Shown here: positions 23,501-31,560 of the stretch, one piece after another
How positions within the stretch are numbered: position 1 is the stretch's first letter
Layout of the letters: each line of letters opens with the position of its first letter
Assembly: GCA_003586115.2 (NCBI GenBank)
Contig: QVOM02000057.1
Coordinates: 3,002,156 to 3,066,155 of the forward strand
Direction of reading: 5' to 3'
DNA: 64,000 nucleotides
From: Salvator merianae
Taxonomy: Eukaryota; Chordata; Lepidosauria; Squamata; Teiidae
Notes under the pieces: generated by a model
What the model was told of the DNA's origin: nothing
Database searches by the model: none
Seen by the model: the letters and a program-made list of their open reading frames with translations, nothing else
Made by a program: the position numbers and the translations under genes

Positions 23501-26500
23501 GCGCTTTCAATCCGGCCTTCAGCGGCAGACCACTTGGTCCGGGCGCAGCTTGAGTGAGGCGGTTCCACCAACGACTCTGGTGAAAAGCGGGAGCCTGAGT
23601 TTCGCCCATCATGAACCAGAAGCTACGGTGGCCCACGGTGAGTTTTGTTCATTTATCTTCAGCCATTATAGACACCAGCCAGGGTCTTGTTGGTGGTGGC
23701 TTTCCTGGGAGCACTTGATCGACAGCGGTGAGTTCTGGATGCGCCATCCATCAGAATCAGGACAGTGTCTCTGAACGGCCTGATGTTCTTTCATTCAAGA
23801 AATAAACGTTCAGAAATCAAGAGAGTCTTCTTATTCTGAGGTCTAAGCTTTATAAATCAACCACCTTCACCTCTCCATGTTGCAGCGACCAAAGGTTTGA
23901 GCAAGGCAGGTGGCAGAAGCGGCGACACCTTGCCCGCACTGCCGCCCCACCTACAGGGTCTCCCGGATGGACCCGGAAGCTCCGAAGACGGGAGCCTGTC
24001 CGATGTCAGCAGCTTTTTGACAGACGAGAGCGACCGGTTGAACTGGAACAGCACGGACACCCAGTCGAGCCTGGGGCAGTCCGAGAGGAGCACGCCGGGG
24101 TCCGGCCCGGGGTCAGAAAACCGTGGTGTGGGGGGCACGCCCCGCAGAAGCCTGGCCGCCAAACTCCAGCAGCTGCTGTCGCCCATCAAGCGGCCTTCAC
24201 TGAGACACACATCCACAGGGGACCACTCGCACGGACACCGCGGGTCCGAGCCCCGCGAGCTGCCCCCTCGCCGCAGCCCCCTGGAGAGCCGCCTGCTGCT
24301 TCCTCGCGAACGTCCCAGCTCCACCGCTTCAGAGGTGGGTCCTCCTCTGCACGGGGTGGGGCCTCCTGTGCGCTTCTGTGCAGCCTCAACGGGGCCGAGC
24401 GCTAAATAGCACTGCAGGACAGTAGGCGCCATTTTAAATACGTATATACTGATGGGTCTCCTTTCCGCCCCAGAGTTCTGTGTCCCTGGGCAGCGAATAC
24501 GACCTCTCGGATGGTTCCGTCTGTAGCTTCAACCTCCGCAAATCCAGCGATAGGCTATCGGAGCCGCCAGCGGTTGAGGTAACGCTGTCTTGTTTTGTTT
24601 TCTTTTGTTTTGTTTTAAGCCACTGGGATTTGAGCTTTTTGACGCGACATCCCCCAATTTTGGTTTCCAGCCAATCATCGTCCCTTTGGTCTTTCTATGT
24701 TTTATTTATTTATTTGCTTGCTTTATTTATTTATTCCATTTATTTATATTTATTTATTTATTCCATTTATTTAGCCATCCTTAAGAGTGACTTACAGTAT
24801 GTAATCTTAGACAAATTCCTGCCCTCAGGTTTACAATCCAAAGAGACAAGACACAACAGAAAACTGGTCTCAGAGTAATTTGTAATGTCTTCTAAAAATA
24901 TCTAATAAATAATACTAATAATAACAACGAATGAAGTAAATTTTTACTTCAGTTTTGTTTTGTTTTACTTTATTTTTATTTATATTCAGGACAGCCTACA
25001 GAAGGTTAAAACATTTAAAATCCCAATTAAATATGTAACCGATGTAAAAGCGCTCAAAAACTAAAACATGAAAATGCAACTCGATTGTTGTAACGTATTC
25101 ATAGTTTATTACAGATTTGGGGGATTATTTGGTTTATTGTTATTATGTTACTGCTCATGAACAACAGGTATGTAATTGTTTTACTCATGCTATGAGTTTT
25201 CAGGGGAATTGTGTGTTAAAAATGAGGATTTTTCTTCTTATGACTTCATACCTGTGTGTCTCCTGTGAACGTCTGAATGCTCTGTTGGTCGTATGCATTG
25301 TTCTGGTCTTAGTGCAATGCAGATCTACAGTCAACAGTGCAGAAAGGCCCTCCGTCTTCCATCCACTCCGTCTTTTTCAGGTGCTTCTTTCCACCTGTTC
25401 ACGCTGCCAAGCCTGCGACTCACTGGTTTACGATGAAGAAGTGATGGCTGGATGGAGCTCAGACGACTCCAACCTGAACACCACTTGTCCGTTTTGCGGA
25501 CGCTCCTTTGTACCTTTTCTGAACATTGAAATCCAGGACTTCCAGCTTCTTCCCAGGTCAGAGCAGTGGTGCACTTGCCCAAGCAATGGCGTCCTTGTCT
25601 GAGCAATGGCGTCCTTGTCTGAGCAATGGCGTCCTTATCCAAGCAATGGCGTCCTTATCCAAGCAATGGCGTCCTTGTCTGAGCAGTGGTATCCTTGTCA
25701 GAGCAATGGCATAGTTGTTTGCATATTAAGGGCTTTCGCATTTCCTTGTGCACCCCTAGTTATCTCCTTATTATTTTCTAATAATGGGAGCCACAGGCTG
25801 TTAAATGGGGCAGTTAATCTCTGTGAAGACCAGACCAGCTGTGGCTGTGTCCGAGAGATGAACGTACCATTTTTCCAAACTAAGCATATCAATTTTTTTC
25901 CAGAATTTTTTTTGCAAGCATAAATTTTAGCATCTTCTTTTGTGTTGGGGTGGCTTTGGGTCCATCAGGTAAATTTGGTTCTTACGGAATTGGTAAGTTG
26001 ATTTTCATAACCTTCTGTATTTCATTATTTATTGCTTGCCAAAACTGAGAGACCTTTTTACTTGCACAGTGTTAATGAAAGACCGTCCCTTTGGTAACTT
26101 GGCAATGCCAACACCGTGGTGCGGCAGTTCCAACAGTGCGATTTAAGCCATTTAAATATTTTTCTATCCTATCCCATTGTATTGTATTCTATCCTATCCT
26201 ATCCTGCCTTTTTCCTTAGTCATTCAGCAGGGCTGTTATTTTTTAGTGTGCTTGTACATTGAAAGTGTGTGAGAAGGAGAGCCAGAGAGGAACAAAATCC
26301 TTAGAATCTCTTTTTTAAAAATCTTCTCTGATCCTCCCAGCTGCAAAAAATTATATAAGTGGCAGCGAAAGCCAAGAAAAGGCGACAAACCTTTTCCTCT
26401 TGTCTTTACCCAAACCATCCAGCATAGCCGATAGCTCTGATGTCAGTTCCGTTTCGTCCGATTGGCCTCAGGACAGTGAAGCCCCAGCCCCAGATGGTCA

Positions 26501-29500
26501 AGGTCCTGTCCTGAGTGACCGCTACCTCTGCCTATCGCTGGATGAGGCTGAACCAGAACCCGGGAGGGAATCCAGAGCCGGATCGTTATGCAATGGCTTC
26601 AGCGAGTCTCTGGTATGGACACATTTCTGACTGGTGTCCTCTTCCTTATTCGGGGGTCATGGGAGGCCGGAGTAACAGTGATGTAAGGTTTAGAAAGCAA
26701 ATAGTTCTGTTTCCCCCTAAAAAATATGAGATTTCTCTTCAAACTTATCTGTAAGAAATCAAAGCTCTAAGATGGCAAGTGGGAATCTGCTGGTAGATTA
26801 CTCCACTTCCTATTAACCCTAGACATACTGACCAGTACATATATTAAAGCACTAGTTAACACCCCGCCCTCTTGAGGGGCTCCCTTGGACTGTTTATCGT
26901 TTCTCCTTTCTGGTTCCCAGCCAGCATCACTCTGCTTTACAACACTCTGACAAGTTTGCACCTCTATTCACACACAAAGCCTTAATGGCCATTGTTAGAC
27001 TTAACTTGTCAACTAACTCATCACCACACCCATAGTTTTGCATTTCCATTGATATTCACGCACACAGTTTACCTATATAGGTCTGTCTGTCCTCAGGGCC
27101 CTCACTCCATGCATCCGATGAAGCAGGCTTAGTCTGCAAAAGCTCGGATCTGCCTGTGTCCTAACCCTCCATTCTAGCCACAGCATTACACTGACTGATA
27201 TTCTGTTACCACCTTGAAGCATCAGGGTACCTTACAAAGGCAAACCACTTAAAATTGAAGTTAAAATATAGTTCTTTTTTTAAAAAAAATATATTTATTG
27301 TAATATTTCATCCGATACAGCAACATGCAATACCACACTGACCGATAAACGAATTGTCAAGCATACAATGAAAGGATACAGCTGCAAATTGATACAAAAT
27401 AAAAAGAACAAATCGTTCACTTTTCAGCAGTTACTGGTCACTGGGCCAAGAATGAGAGAGAATTCAGAGCAGAAGGGCACTTAATGGCCACCTGACCATA
27501 ACACTGAAGAAGGCCATTCAGAATCTTATCATCCAGTTTCTTCCTCCTCTGCTGTACTGTGACATGGCTTGCCTGTCTGATATTGCAAGGGATTATGGGT
27601 CGCGACTGGTGAATAGAGACAAGAATGGATGATAAGGATGATGACGTTCCTTCTGACCTCCCTGCTTTGTCCGAGCCCTTCTCCCCTCTTCTCCCCCCAG
27701 GTCCCTCGGGGTCCTGCCCGCCACGTGGAGCATTTAGTGTTTGCCTATCTGAGCCCCTTGGTCCTGCGGAAGGAGCTCGAGACACTGCTGGAGCACGAGG
27801 GCAGCGACTTCCTGTCCCAACCAGAGCTGGTGGACAACCATCCCATCATTTACTGGAACCTGGTGTGGTATTTCCAGCGTCTCGGGTTGCCTAGCAGTCT
27901 GCCCCAGCTGCTCCTGGCTTCGAAGCACGTCCAGCCCACGTCTCAGGTAGTTCGGGTCAGGCTTTACCTCCACCACTCTCTCCTGGACTAGACAACATGT
28001 ATTGCTACATCCCAGCTCCAAGAAATTCGTTACACGCGGAAGATGGATAACACGAGCCAACGCCCTGACTCAGTGTTTTTCTCTCTGTGCTGGACAGCTT
28101 AGCTATGCCTGGAAGTCCCAAGGGGAGGTTTAGATACTTCTAACCAAAGGAGGATTTCTATAATTGGTTGCTCCACAACTTTTAAATTTTTCCCCTCTCT
28201 TCTAAGGTTCCTTCCTTCCTTCCTTCCTTCCTTCCTTCCTTCCTTCCTTCCTTCCTTCCTTCCTTTTGTTGCTGTTGCTTCCATCTCCATAAAGAAAACC
28301 CTGCCAGACCTTCCTTGGGCAGCCATGGTTGCCCACGTCCTAACGGCATTAATGTCCTGCGTTTCCTGCAAGAAGCTTGAAATGGGGACCCATATCCTCT
28401 CTCCTGTCTCCTCAACAACCCTGGGAAGAGGACCAGTCTGCCAAGCAGTGGGTGCCCCACAATTGCTTGGTGAACGTCACAGTTGAGGAGGAATTGGGAA
28501 TGTGACTTTCCTTCCTCTCCAACGCAGCACCTGAAACCCCCCATTGTTTGAGACCGTGGCCAGGTTTCTCAATCTCTCCTCCTCTGGTCCTCTCCCCCTC
28601 ACAGGCCCAAACGCAGGAGGGACCCGTCGTGAGTGTGCGTTTGCTCTGGGACGTCTTGACGCCGGACCCCGATAGCTTTCCCCCGCTGTATGTCCTCTGG
28701 AGATTCCACCGTGAGTTGCAGACTAAGGACGGAGTGCCCTGCTAGGTTGCCATTTGCCGACGAACTGTGGATGGTGTCGTATCTGGTTCTCGATTGCCTG
28801 GAAGTACTTAATGGGGAAGGAGTCACAGAACTAGAAGGGACCATAACCAACGAGGAGAAAACCGAGTTCATAACGACTTTGTCCAAGATAAAGACATAGT
28901 AGTCCTCTGGCTCTAGCGCTCAGTTCCATTACTAATCAATTTTCCCATGTCAGATTGAACTTAAAAGATAGGTTTCTACCCCCAAAAAATCGTTCTTGAC
29001 TTCCTGTTTTCAGATATGTAGGGAAACGCTTCGTTCCCCTCAGCTTGAAATGATACGGCCTAGGAATTCCCTTCTCACTTGATTTCTCTGGAACCCATAA
29101 ACTAACCTCATAAATAATGGCCCCACAGATTGGCCCTATTCTCAGTTGCGCAAGAAGGAAGGACTAGAAACAATGGGATGAAACTTCAAGGGAGTAGATA
29201 CAGGCTAGATGTTAGGAAAAACTTCCTGACCGTAAGGGCGATCAGTCACTGGAACAGGTTGCCACAGGAGGTGGTGGGCTCTCCTTCGCTGGAGGTCTTC
29301 AAGGAGAGGCTGGACGGTTATCTGTCTGGGATGCTTTAGTGAATCCTGCATTGAGCAGGGGGTTGGACTCGATGACCCTGGAGGTCCCTTCCAACTCTAT
29401 GATTCTATGTTGCTAAAAGGTTGCAGAGAAGAGGAGATAGCAACCAGTTTAAATTAGCTTTTTCTTCAGACCCCCTAAGGCTGCATCCAGACGTCACTTA

Positions 29501-31560
29501 TTCTGCTATATTTGGATATTCCAGAATATCCCTCTCCCAGGCTGAGTTAAACACTGGGATAAATGTGTTCCAGGCCCAGTGTCCCATACGTGGCAGGACT
29601 AAACTCCCCAGACTGGTGACGAGGTTTAGGTGTCTGCTGCGTGCGTACGATTCAGTGTGACTCCTCTGTTTCCTTTCTAGGTGACGTCCCAACTCGCTTG
29701 CATTCCTGGCGCCGGCATAACCACCCCTTCTCCCTCACCTTCCTGGAGGCAGTGCTGAGCTCCGTCGGCGTGGGCGAGGTGCACAAGGCTATCGCCCTCT
29801 TTTTGGACACGGTGACAGAGCCGCTGAACCCCATACACATCCAGAGGTACTGCAGCAACCCAGCTCTGTCACCTTGGTTGCCACAGCGGTGTCATGGACG
29901 CCCATCCGTCCAGCCATATTTGGGACCCCTGTTCCCATCAGACCCAGCAAGCGTGGCTACCTTACCGAACTCCAACGGTCTCAGCTTGCCAAAGTCATGT
30001 TTGGACTTCCAATGCCCATTAGCCCCAGCACAACACGTTCCACTCATGGACTCTCCTGTTGTTCCCCATCTTTGGCCGTCCTTAGCAGGGGCTGATGGGA
30101 AATGGAATTAAGGAATGATTTGGATCTTACCCGTTGCTTATCTAGATGCCACAGGGAACATGACCCAGACTTCAGACATTTTTATGTCTTACCTGTGCCT
30201 ACTCCATTTACCTGCTTTTCTTCTCTGTTTCTTAGGAGCATTTACCGCGAGATACTCTTCCTGAAATTAGCAGCCCTAGGCCGAGACCATGTTGACATTG
30301 GTAAGAGCTCGTTAGACACAGACGCTGACAAACCAAATTCCCTGTTCGCTTGGGTGCAGCATTGGAACTGAATGGGCCCTTCGAAGAGTTAAGAGAGAAA
30401 GATTTGATTTAATTTGGCCTGATTTGCAACCTGTGACAACAGGTGGTTAGGGTTAAATTATCATTGTGTTGCTCTTCAAGCTTGCTTTTCTTTTGTAAAT
30501 GGCTGACGAAGTGTCAGCACTATAAGACGCGTCCTCTGCCTGCCGAAATACATGGCATTAGAGGAAGAAGGATTTGGAAGGAGGAGGAAAAAGCAAAACT
30601 CAGATGTTGTGTCTTCAACGCAAGGCTGATGGTAATGGTGTTGCTGAAGTAGAATGCTTTAAAAGCACAGGAGAGACAGGCAGGAGGCCTCTAAAGGCCG
30701 TTTGCAAGGCACTGAGATTAGGTGAAGGTTTCGCCTTCATCTTCTGCTTGAGGTGCCCAGAAGCAATTGAGGGACCACTGGGTGACATGGGATGCTGGAC
30801 TAGATGGGCTGTGGCCTGATCCTGCAGGGCTCCTCTTAGTTCCTGTGGCCTACATCCTAGATCAGCCCAAAGGTAAGTGCAAAAAGGTCCTTTGTTGGCC
30901 CCTTAATGTTTGATAGCAATTTGGTTAAATACTGGCAGCCTTATCTTTGATATTTACATTGATGTATGATGATTTTCCAGTGAAAGATTGCAAGTGTGAT
31001 CTATTTCCTTAGTATTTTTACCTGGCCCTTTATAACTTCATCCTGGGCTGCAAGCCACTGGGTGTGGGGGGAACAGGGCAGCCCCCTGGCACTCCATAAC
31101 ACGGTATTATCTCTTATGGAGGCACAGTGGCACAGGTGGCTAAGGCACTGATCCTTCAATAGGAGGTTTGGAGTTCAAGGCCCCTGTCTGCCGTGTGGAG
31201 GGGATGAGCGCCCTCTACTGGTCTCTAGCTCCAGCCAACCTAGCTGTTTGAAAGCAAGTAATTGCAAGTAGATGAATAGGGAGCATCACATTGTGTGATG
31301 CGGAAGATAGACAGATGTAAGCCTTCGGGCGAAAAATAACCTTGTAAGCCGCTTTGACTCAGCTTCGGCTGAGAAAAGCGGGGTATAAAAACCAAATTAT
31401 TCTTCTTCCCTTAGCTGACTTTGACAAGAAGTACAAGTCTGCCTATTCCAAACTAGCCAACAGCCTGGGCAAGGAGTCTCTGAAGCAGCAAAGGGCACAG
31501 CCACCCACGTGCAAAGCCATCGACTGCCGGAAGAGCTTTGGAGCCAACCTGGAATGCTAG
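9761..31560 (+). CDS. DENND4B: DENND4B orthologue, 27 coding exons, complete
   Basis: The protein is a DENN-domain Rab guanine-nucleotide exchange factor. The DENND4 family is reported to act on Rab10 in membrane traffic. Coding exons (end-phases all agree): 9761-10059, 10462-10714, 11713-11782, 11935-12104, 12481-12722, 13282-13348, 15384-15442, 15608-15752, 16281-16456, 16938-17038, 17615-17830, 18507-18652, 19204-19343, 19820-19943, 20674-20880, 22243-22371, 23143-23296, 23467-23637, 23886-24334, 24474-24578, 25381-25556, 26423-26612, 27701-27946, 28605-28710, 29681-29846, 30236-30300, 31415-31560. The sum is 4518 nt, 1505 residues. Approximate domains: MABP 35-197, uDENN 190-360, cDENN 380-515, dDENN 520-640, PPR-like 775-850, cysteine cluster 1147-1180, conserved C-terminus 1264-1505. 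Start chosen at 9761: context gccgccATGa, and the N-terminus aligns with human from residue 1. A second exon-16 copy (21268-21474) is left out as probable assembly duplication. Confidence 0.95.
10462..10714 (+). CDS. DENND4B: DENND4B exon 3 (MABP)
   Basis: Encodes residues 100-184. The family-conserved strings [25 protein letters not shown] and TPHTFCRV are all visible and mark the MABP domain, a membrane/vesicle-associated beta fold. Acceptor ccctag, donor GTG|GTGAGT. Phase 0 at the 3' end. Confidence 0.95.
11713..11782 (+). CDS. DENND4B: DENND4B exon 4
   Basis: A 70-nt exon encoding residues 185-207 ([10 protein letters not shown]... to NTLVYEA), the end of MABP leading into uDENN. Acceptor tccag, donor GCAG|GTATGC. 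Confidence 0.93.
11935..12104 (+). CDS. DENND4B: DENND4B exon 5 (uDENN)
   Basis: Encodes residues up to 264. [19 protein letters not shown] and [14 protein letters not shown] are the classic upstream-DENN motif. The exon ends in VLTGASGDK, with donor AAG|GTAATG. A 14-base A run (11850-11863) lies in the intron before it. Confidence 0.95.
12481..12722 (+). CDS. DENND4B: DENND4B exon 6 (uDENN)
   Basis: Encodes residues 265-344: [13 protein letters not shown] at the start and [14 protein letters not shown] at the end, matching the human protein in order. Acceptor acccccag, donor GC|GTAAGT. Confidence 0.95.
13282..13348 (+). CDS. DENND4B: DENND4B exon 7
   Basis: A 67-nt exon encoding [22 protein letters not shown], residues 345-367, the uDENN-cDENN linker conserved in the family. 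Acceptor ttctag, donor CAG|GTGAGT. Confidence 0.94.
13475..13706 (-). mobile_element. CR1-like LINE 3' end (antisense)
   Basis: Reverse complement of the family 3' UTR: 'gccctgccggatcaggccac' through 'gcatctcaagcagaaga' to 'ccattgatacacct'. It is truncated before the reverse-transcriptase part. Lies in DENND4B intron 7. Confidence 0.75.
14432..14604 (+). mobile_element. tRNA-headed SINE, Sauria/Bov-B-like body
   Basis: A box 'tagctcagtggtagagc' and B box 'ccagttcgatcccc' are followed by the shared body 'caaaccacttctgtat' and 'ctgccaagaaaactg', then a tail 'ggccatgacttagtggtacc'. The tail resembles Bov-B-type 3' ends that mobilise Sauria SINEs. Other copies: 57677-57860 (+), 33246-33414 (-), 51323-51455 (+). 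Confidence 0.75.
15384..15442 (+). CDS. DENND4B: DENND4B exon 8 (cDENN start)
   Basis: A 59-nt exon encoding [28 protein letters not shown] is the strongly conserved start of the DENND4 central DENN region. Acceptor accag, donor AG|GTATGG. Confidence 0.94.
15608..15752 (+). CDS. DENND4B: DENND4B exon 9 (cDENN)
   Basis: Encodes residues 387-435, including [20 protein letters not shown], the hallmark central-DENN helix (EQK/EHK-LLIHS). Acceptor tttacag, donor TCC|GTGAGT. A 22-24-bp minisatellite lies just downstream. Confidence 0.95.
15831..15995 (+). repeat. G-rich minisatellite, ~22-24 bp period, about 7 units
   Basis: Degenerate units of the type 'ggtcacgactgggggctcgc' repeat from about 15831 to 15995, each with a run of 4-7 G. 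The array starts about 80 bases after the exon 9 donor. Consecutive G-runs 10-20 bases apart make G-quadruplex formation possible on the sense strand. Confidence 0.9.
16281..16456 (+). CDS. DENND4B: DENND4B exon 10 (cDENN)
   Basis: Encodes residues 436-493. [20 protein letters not shown] and [13 protein letters not shown] are core cDENN motifs contacting Rab in related structures. Acceptor cccgcag, donor CA|GTGAGT. Confidence 0.96.
16938..17038 (+). CDS. DENND4B: DENND4B exon 11
   Basis: Encodes residues 494-527 ([17 protein letters not shown]... QYQQLDE), the cDENN-dDENN junction. Acceptor gtgcag, donor A|GTGAGT. Confidence 0.94.
17615..17830 (+). CDS. DENND4B: DENND4B exon 12 (dDENN)
   Basis: Encodes residues 528-599 with [13 protein letters not shown], the [19 protein letters not shown] segment and TQAPSE, the downstream-DENN helices. 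Acceptor ccccag, donor G|GTGAGC. Confidence 0.95.
17883..18366 (+). mobile_element. CR1-like LINE 3' end, longest copy of this family
   Basis: The best-preserved copy. It reads [17 protein letters not shown], then FKNGLDRF, the C-terminal tail of a CR1-type reverse transcriptase. A 3' UTR follows, ending 'gctcctcttaggttct'. The copy is 5'-truncated with no intact catalytic region and lies in DENND4B intron 12 in the sense orientation. Confidence 0.8.
18507..18652 (+). CDS. DENND4B: DENND4B exon 13 (dDENN end)
   Basis: Encodes residues 600-648: [20 protein letters not shown] and QFIEECSF...[10 protein letters not shown], which closes the DENN module. Acceptor gcccag, donor AAG|GTAACC. Confidence 0.95.
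18653..19203. other. DENND4B intron 13
   Basis: A 551-base intron with no recognisable repeat or RNA gene. The open frames inside it do not match any part of the DENND4B protein. Confidence 0.65.
19204..19343 (+). CDS. DENND4B: DENND4B exon 14
   Basis: Encodes residues 649-694, an acidic Pro-rich linker with [20 protein letters not shown] and PPEEP, which matches the human ELTVFITPPEEP segment. Acceptor ctcag, donor CA|GTAAGC. Confidence 0.92.
19820..19943 (+). CDS. DENND4B: DENND4B exon 15
   Basis: Encodes residues 695-736. [13 protein letters not shown] and the end [15 protein letters not shown] are shared with human, a basic Ser/Pro-rich segment with phosphorylation potential. Acceptor tcccag, donor CAG|GTGAGA. 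Confidence 0.94.
20165..20515 (+). repeat. Compound GATA/GATG/GACA microsatellite (Bkm-like)
   Basis: Begins with a GA run (20170-20189), then GATG and long GATA runs, and ends with GACA (20490-20506). A ~30-base spacer beginning 'ggggaggcagataaatacat' occurs twice, near 20314 and 20404, so the array also has a ~90-base higher-order unit. GATA plus GACA is the composition of Bkm satellite first known from snakes. Lies in DENND4B intron 15. Confidence 0.92.
20674..20880 (+). CDS. DENND4B: DENND4B exon 16 (PPR-like region), first copy
   Basis: A 207-nt exon of 69 codons, phase 0 at both ends, residues 737-805. It contains [22 protein letters not shown] and [18 protein letters not shown], the first half of the pentatricopeptide-like repeat. 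Acceptor ctgcag, donor GAG|GTACCC. The same exon recurs at 21268-21474. Confidence 0.93.
21268..21474 (+). CDS. DENND4B: Second copy of DENND4B exon 16 (probable assembly artefact)
   Basis: Same 69 codons as 20674-20880, with intact acceptor and donor. One synonymous change is seen (gcgcgt versus gcgtgt). Because the exon is phase 0-0, including it would keep frame and lengthen the protein to 1574 residues. No family member is known to me with this segment doubled. Treated as duplication flanking a one-base gap. Confidence 0.5.
22243..22371 (+). CDS. DENND4B: DENND4B exon 17 (PPR-like region)
   Basis: Encodes residues 806-848: [19 protein letters not shown] and [15 protein letters not shown]. 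The second half is a good pentatricopeptide signature ([10 protein letters not shown]). Acceptor ttcaag, an unusually weak AAG, donor AAG|GTAAGG. Weak acceptor use may matter for exon 16/17 splicing. Confidence 0.94.
22372..23142. other. DENND4B intron 17
   Basis: A 771-base intron with no repeat family I recognise and no exon-like frame matching the protein. Confidence 0.6.
23143..23296 (+). CDS. DENND4B: DENND4B exon 18 (no polyglutamine)
   Basis: Encodes residues 849-899: [29 protein letters not shown] and [14 protein letters not shown]. The human protein has a long glutamine run directly after this QPLRERQ point. Here only scattered Q, R and E residues occur. Donor G|GTATGC. Confidence 0.93.
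23467..23637 (+). CDS. DENND4B: DENND4B exon 19
   Basis: Encodes residues 900-956, a Ser/Arg-rich linker with [12 protein letters not shown] and [12 protein letters not shown], short motifs shared with human (RQTTWAGRSL, LVKSGSL). The acceptor is TAG|AAG, a NAGNAG tandem site that could drop one codon. Donor G|GTGAGT. Confidence 0.9.
23886..24334 (+). CDS. DENND4B: DENND4B exon 20 (low-complexity linker)
   Basis: The longest coding exon, 449 nt, residues 957-1106. Ser/Pro/Gly-rich and poorly conserved, but [24 protein letters not shown] and [12 protein letters not shown] track the human order. Acceptor ttgcag, donor GAG|GTGGGT. Confidence 0.92.
24474..24578 (+). CDS. DENND4B: DENND4B exon 21
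   Basis: Encodes residues 1107-1141: [18 protein letters not shown] and [14 protein letters not shown], which matches the human SSASLGSEWDLS...SSERLS segment. The end is shorter than human. Acceptor ccccag, donor GAG|GTAACG. Confidence 0.92.
24690..25080 (-). mobile_element. Reverse-oriented retroposon 3' ends with (TTTA)n tails
   Basis: ATTT/TTTA runs (24700-24775) are followed by 'gtgacttacagtatgtaatc' and 'cctgccctcaggtttacaat', the reverse complement of a common sauropsid L2/SINE 3' segment. The same string appears near 54977-54995. The AT-rich part to 25080 adds a second T-rich tail near 24955-24990. Lies in DENND4B intron 21. Confidence 0.55.
25381..25556 (+). CDS. DENND4B: DENND4B exon 22 (cysteine cluster)
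   Basis: Encodes residues 1142-1199. Cysteines at 1147, 1150, 1153, 1177 and 1180 (CSRCQAC ... CPFC) form a probable zinc-binding knuckle conserved in human DENND4[16 protein letters not shown] is nearly invariant. Acceptor tttcag, donor AG|GTCAGA. Confidence 0.94.
25561..25720 (+). repeat. 20-bp minisatellite, 8 units
   Basis: Eight exact-length 20-base units in register from 25561, the commonest being 'gagcaatggcgtccttgtct' with variants 'aagcaatggc gtccttatcc'. The first and last units have diverged most. It begins four bases after the exon 22 donor. There are no spacers, so it is a tandem repeat. Confidence 0.95.
25721..26422. other. Rest of DENND4B intron 22
   Basis: No exon or mobile element recognised. 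A small (CTATC)n pentanucleotide run lies at about 26164-26213. Confidence 0.6.
26423..26612 (+). CDS. DENND4B: DENND4B exon 23
   Basis: Encodes residues 1200-1263. [18 protein letters not shown] aligns with human GPVLSDRRLCLALDEPQ, and LCNGF follows. The flanks are Ser/Asp/Pro-rich. Acceptor atccag, donor CTG|GTATGG. Confidence 0.92.
26613..27700. other. DENND4B intron 23
   Basis: A 1.1-kb intron. From about 27274 to 27420 a T/A-rich block ('aaaatatatttattgtaata' onwards) looks like the reverse 3' end of an L1-like element. The stretch 27110-27230 ('tgaagcaggcttagtctgca') resembles a dispersed repeat I cannot place. Confidence 0.5.
27701..27946 (+). CDS. DENND4B: DENND4B exon 24 (conserved C-terminal region)
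   Basis: Encodes residues 1264-1345. [20 protein letters not shown] and [19 protein letters not shown] are the best conserved part of the DENND4 C-terminus. Acceptor ccccag, donor CAG|GTAGTT. Confidence 0.95.
28206..28265 (+). repeat. (TTCC)n microsatellite
   Basis: Fifteen or so perfect TTCC units in DENND4B intron 24. The open frames over it are artefacts of the repeat. Confidence 0.97.
28605..28710 (+). CDS. DENND4B: DENND4B exon 25
   Basis: Encodes residues 1346-1380: [19 protein letters not shown] and LYVLWRFH, matching human [25 protein letters not shown]. Acceptor cacag, donor C|GTGAGT. Confidence 0.95.
29137..29409 (+). mobile_element. CR1 LINE 3' end with the ATTCTATG octamer
   Basis: Reads [20 protein letters not shown] and [13 protein letters not shown], the CR1 reverse-transcriptase tail. 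It ends 'ggaggtcccttccaactc' and then two ATTCTATG-type octamers, the classic CR1 terminus. It is a different subfamily from the 'ttatgttctta' elements in this window. DENND4B intron 25, sense. Confidence 0.9.
29681..29846 (+). CDS. DENND4B: DENND4B exon 26
   Basis: Encodes residues 1381-1435, with [20 protein letters not shown], the equivalent of human SLALLESVLRHVGLNEVHKAV, then PLNPIHIQR. Acceptor ttctag, donor AG|GTACTG, a weaker donor. Confidence 0.93.
30236..30300 (+). CDS. DENND4B: DENND4B exon 27
   Basis: A 65-nt exon encoding [20 protein letters not shown] and I, residues 1436-1457. It aligns exactly with human GIYREILFL...ALGKDHVDI. The acceptor is ttag followed by GAG. Donor G|GTAAGA. 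Confidence 0.95.
30670..30841 (+). mobile_element. CR1-like LINE 3' UTR fragment
   Basis: A short sense copy from 'agagacaggcaggaggcctc' to 'gcagggctcctcttag' in DENND4B intron 27. No reverse-transcriptase part. Confidence 0.75.
31118..31411 (+). mobile_element. tRNA-like SINE with L2-type tail, abutting the last exon
   Basis: A ~290-base element: A-box-like 'tggcacaggtggctaaggc', B-box-like 'ggtttggagttcaaggcc', body 'gcgccctctactggtctc', 3' end 'gagaaaagcggggtataaaa' plus a TTCTTC tail. A second copy lies in reverse at 57294-57584 and defines both ends. Here the TTCTTC tail ends about three bases before the TAG acceptor of exon 28. Confidence 0.8.
31415..31560 (+). CDS. DENND4B: DENND4B exon 28 (stop codon)
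   Basis: Encodes residues 1458-1505, [20 protein letters not shown] ... [14 protein letters not shown], then TAG at 31558-31560. The human C-terminus is AIDCRKCFGAPPEC. Acceptor cccttag, whose pyrimidine tract is SINE-derived. Confidence 0.96.

Noticed and set aside
25561..25720. CRISPR-like regular 20-bp repeats
   Set aside because: Units are contiguous with no spacers, in a vertebrate intron; an ordinary minisatellite.
28690..28899. Extra exon after DENND4B exon 25
   Set aside because: The open frame extends past the donor at 28711 with no similarity to the protein; exon 26 at 29681 joins in frame without it.
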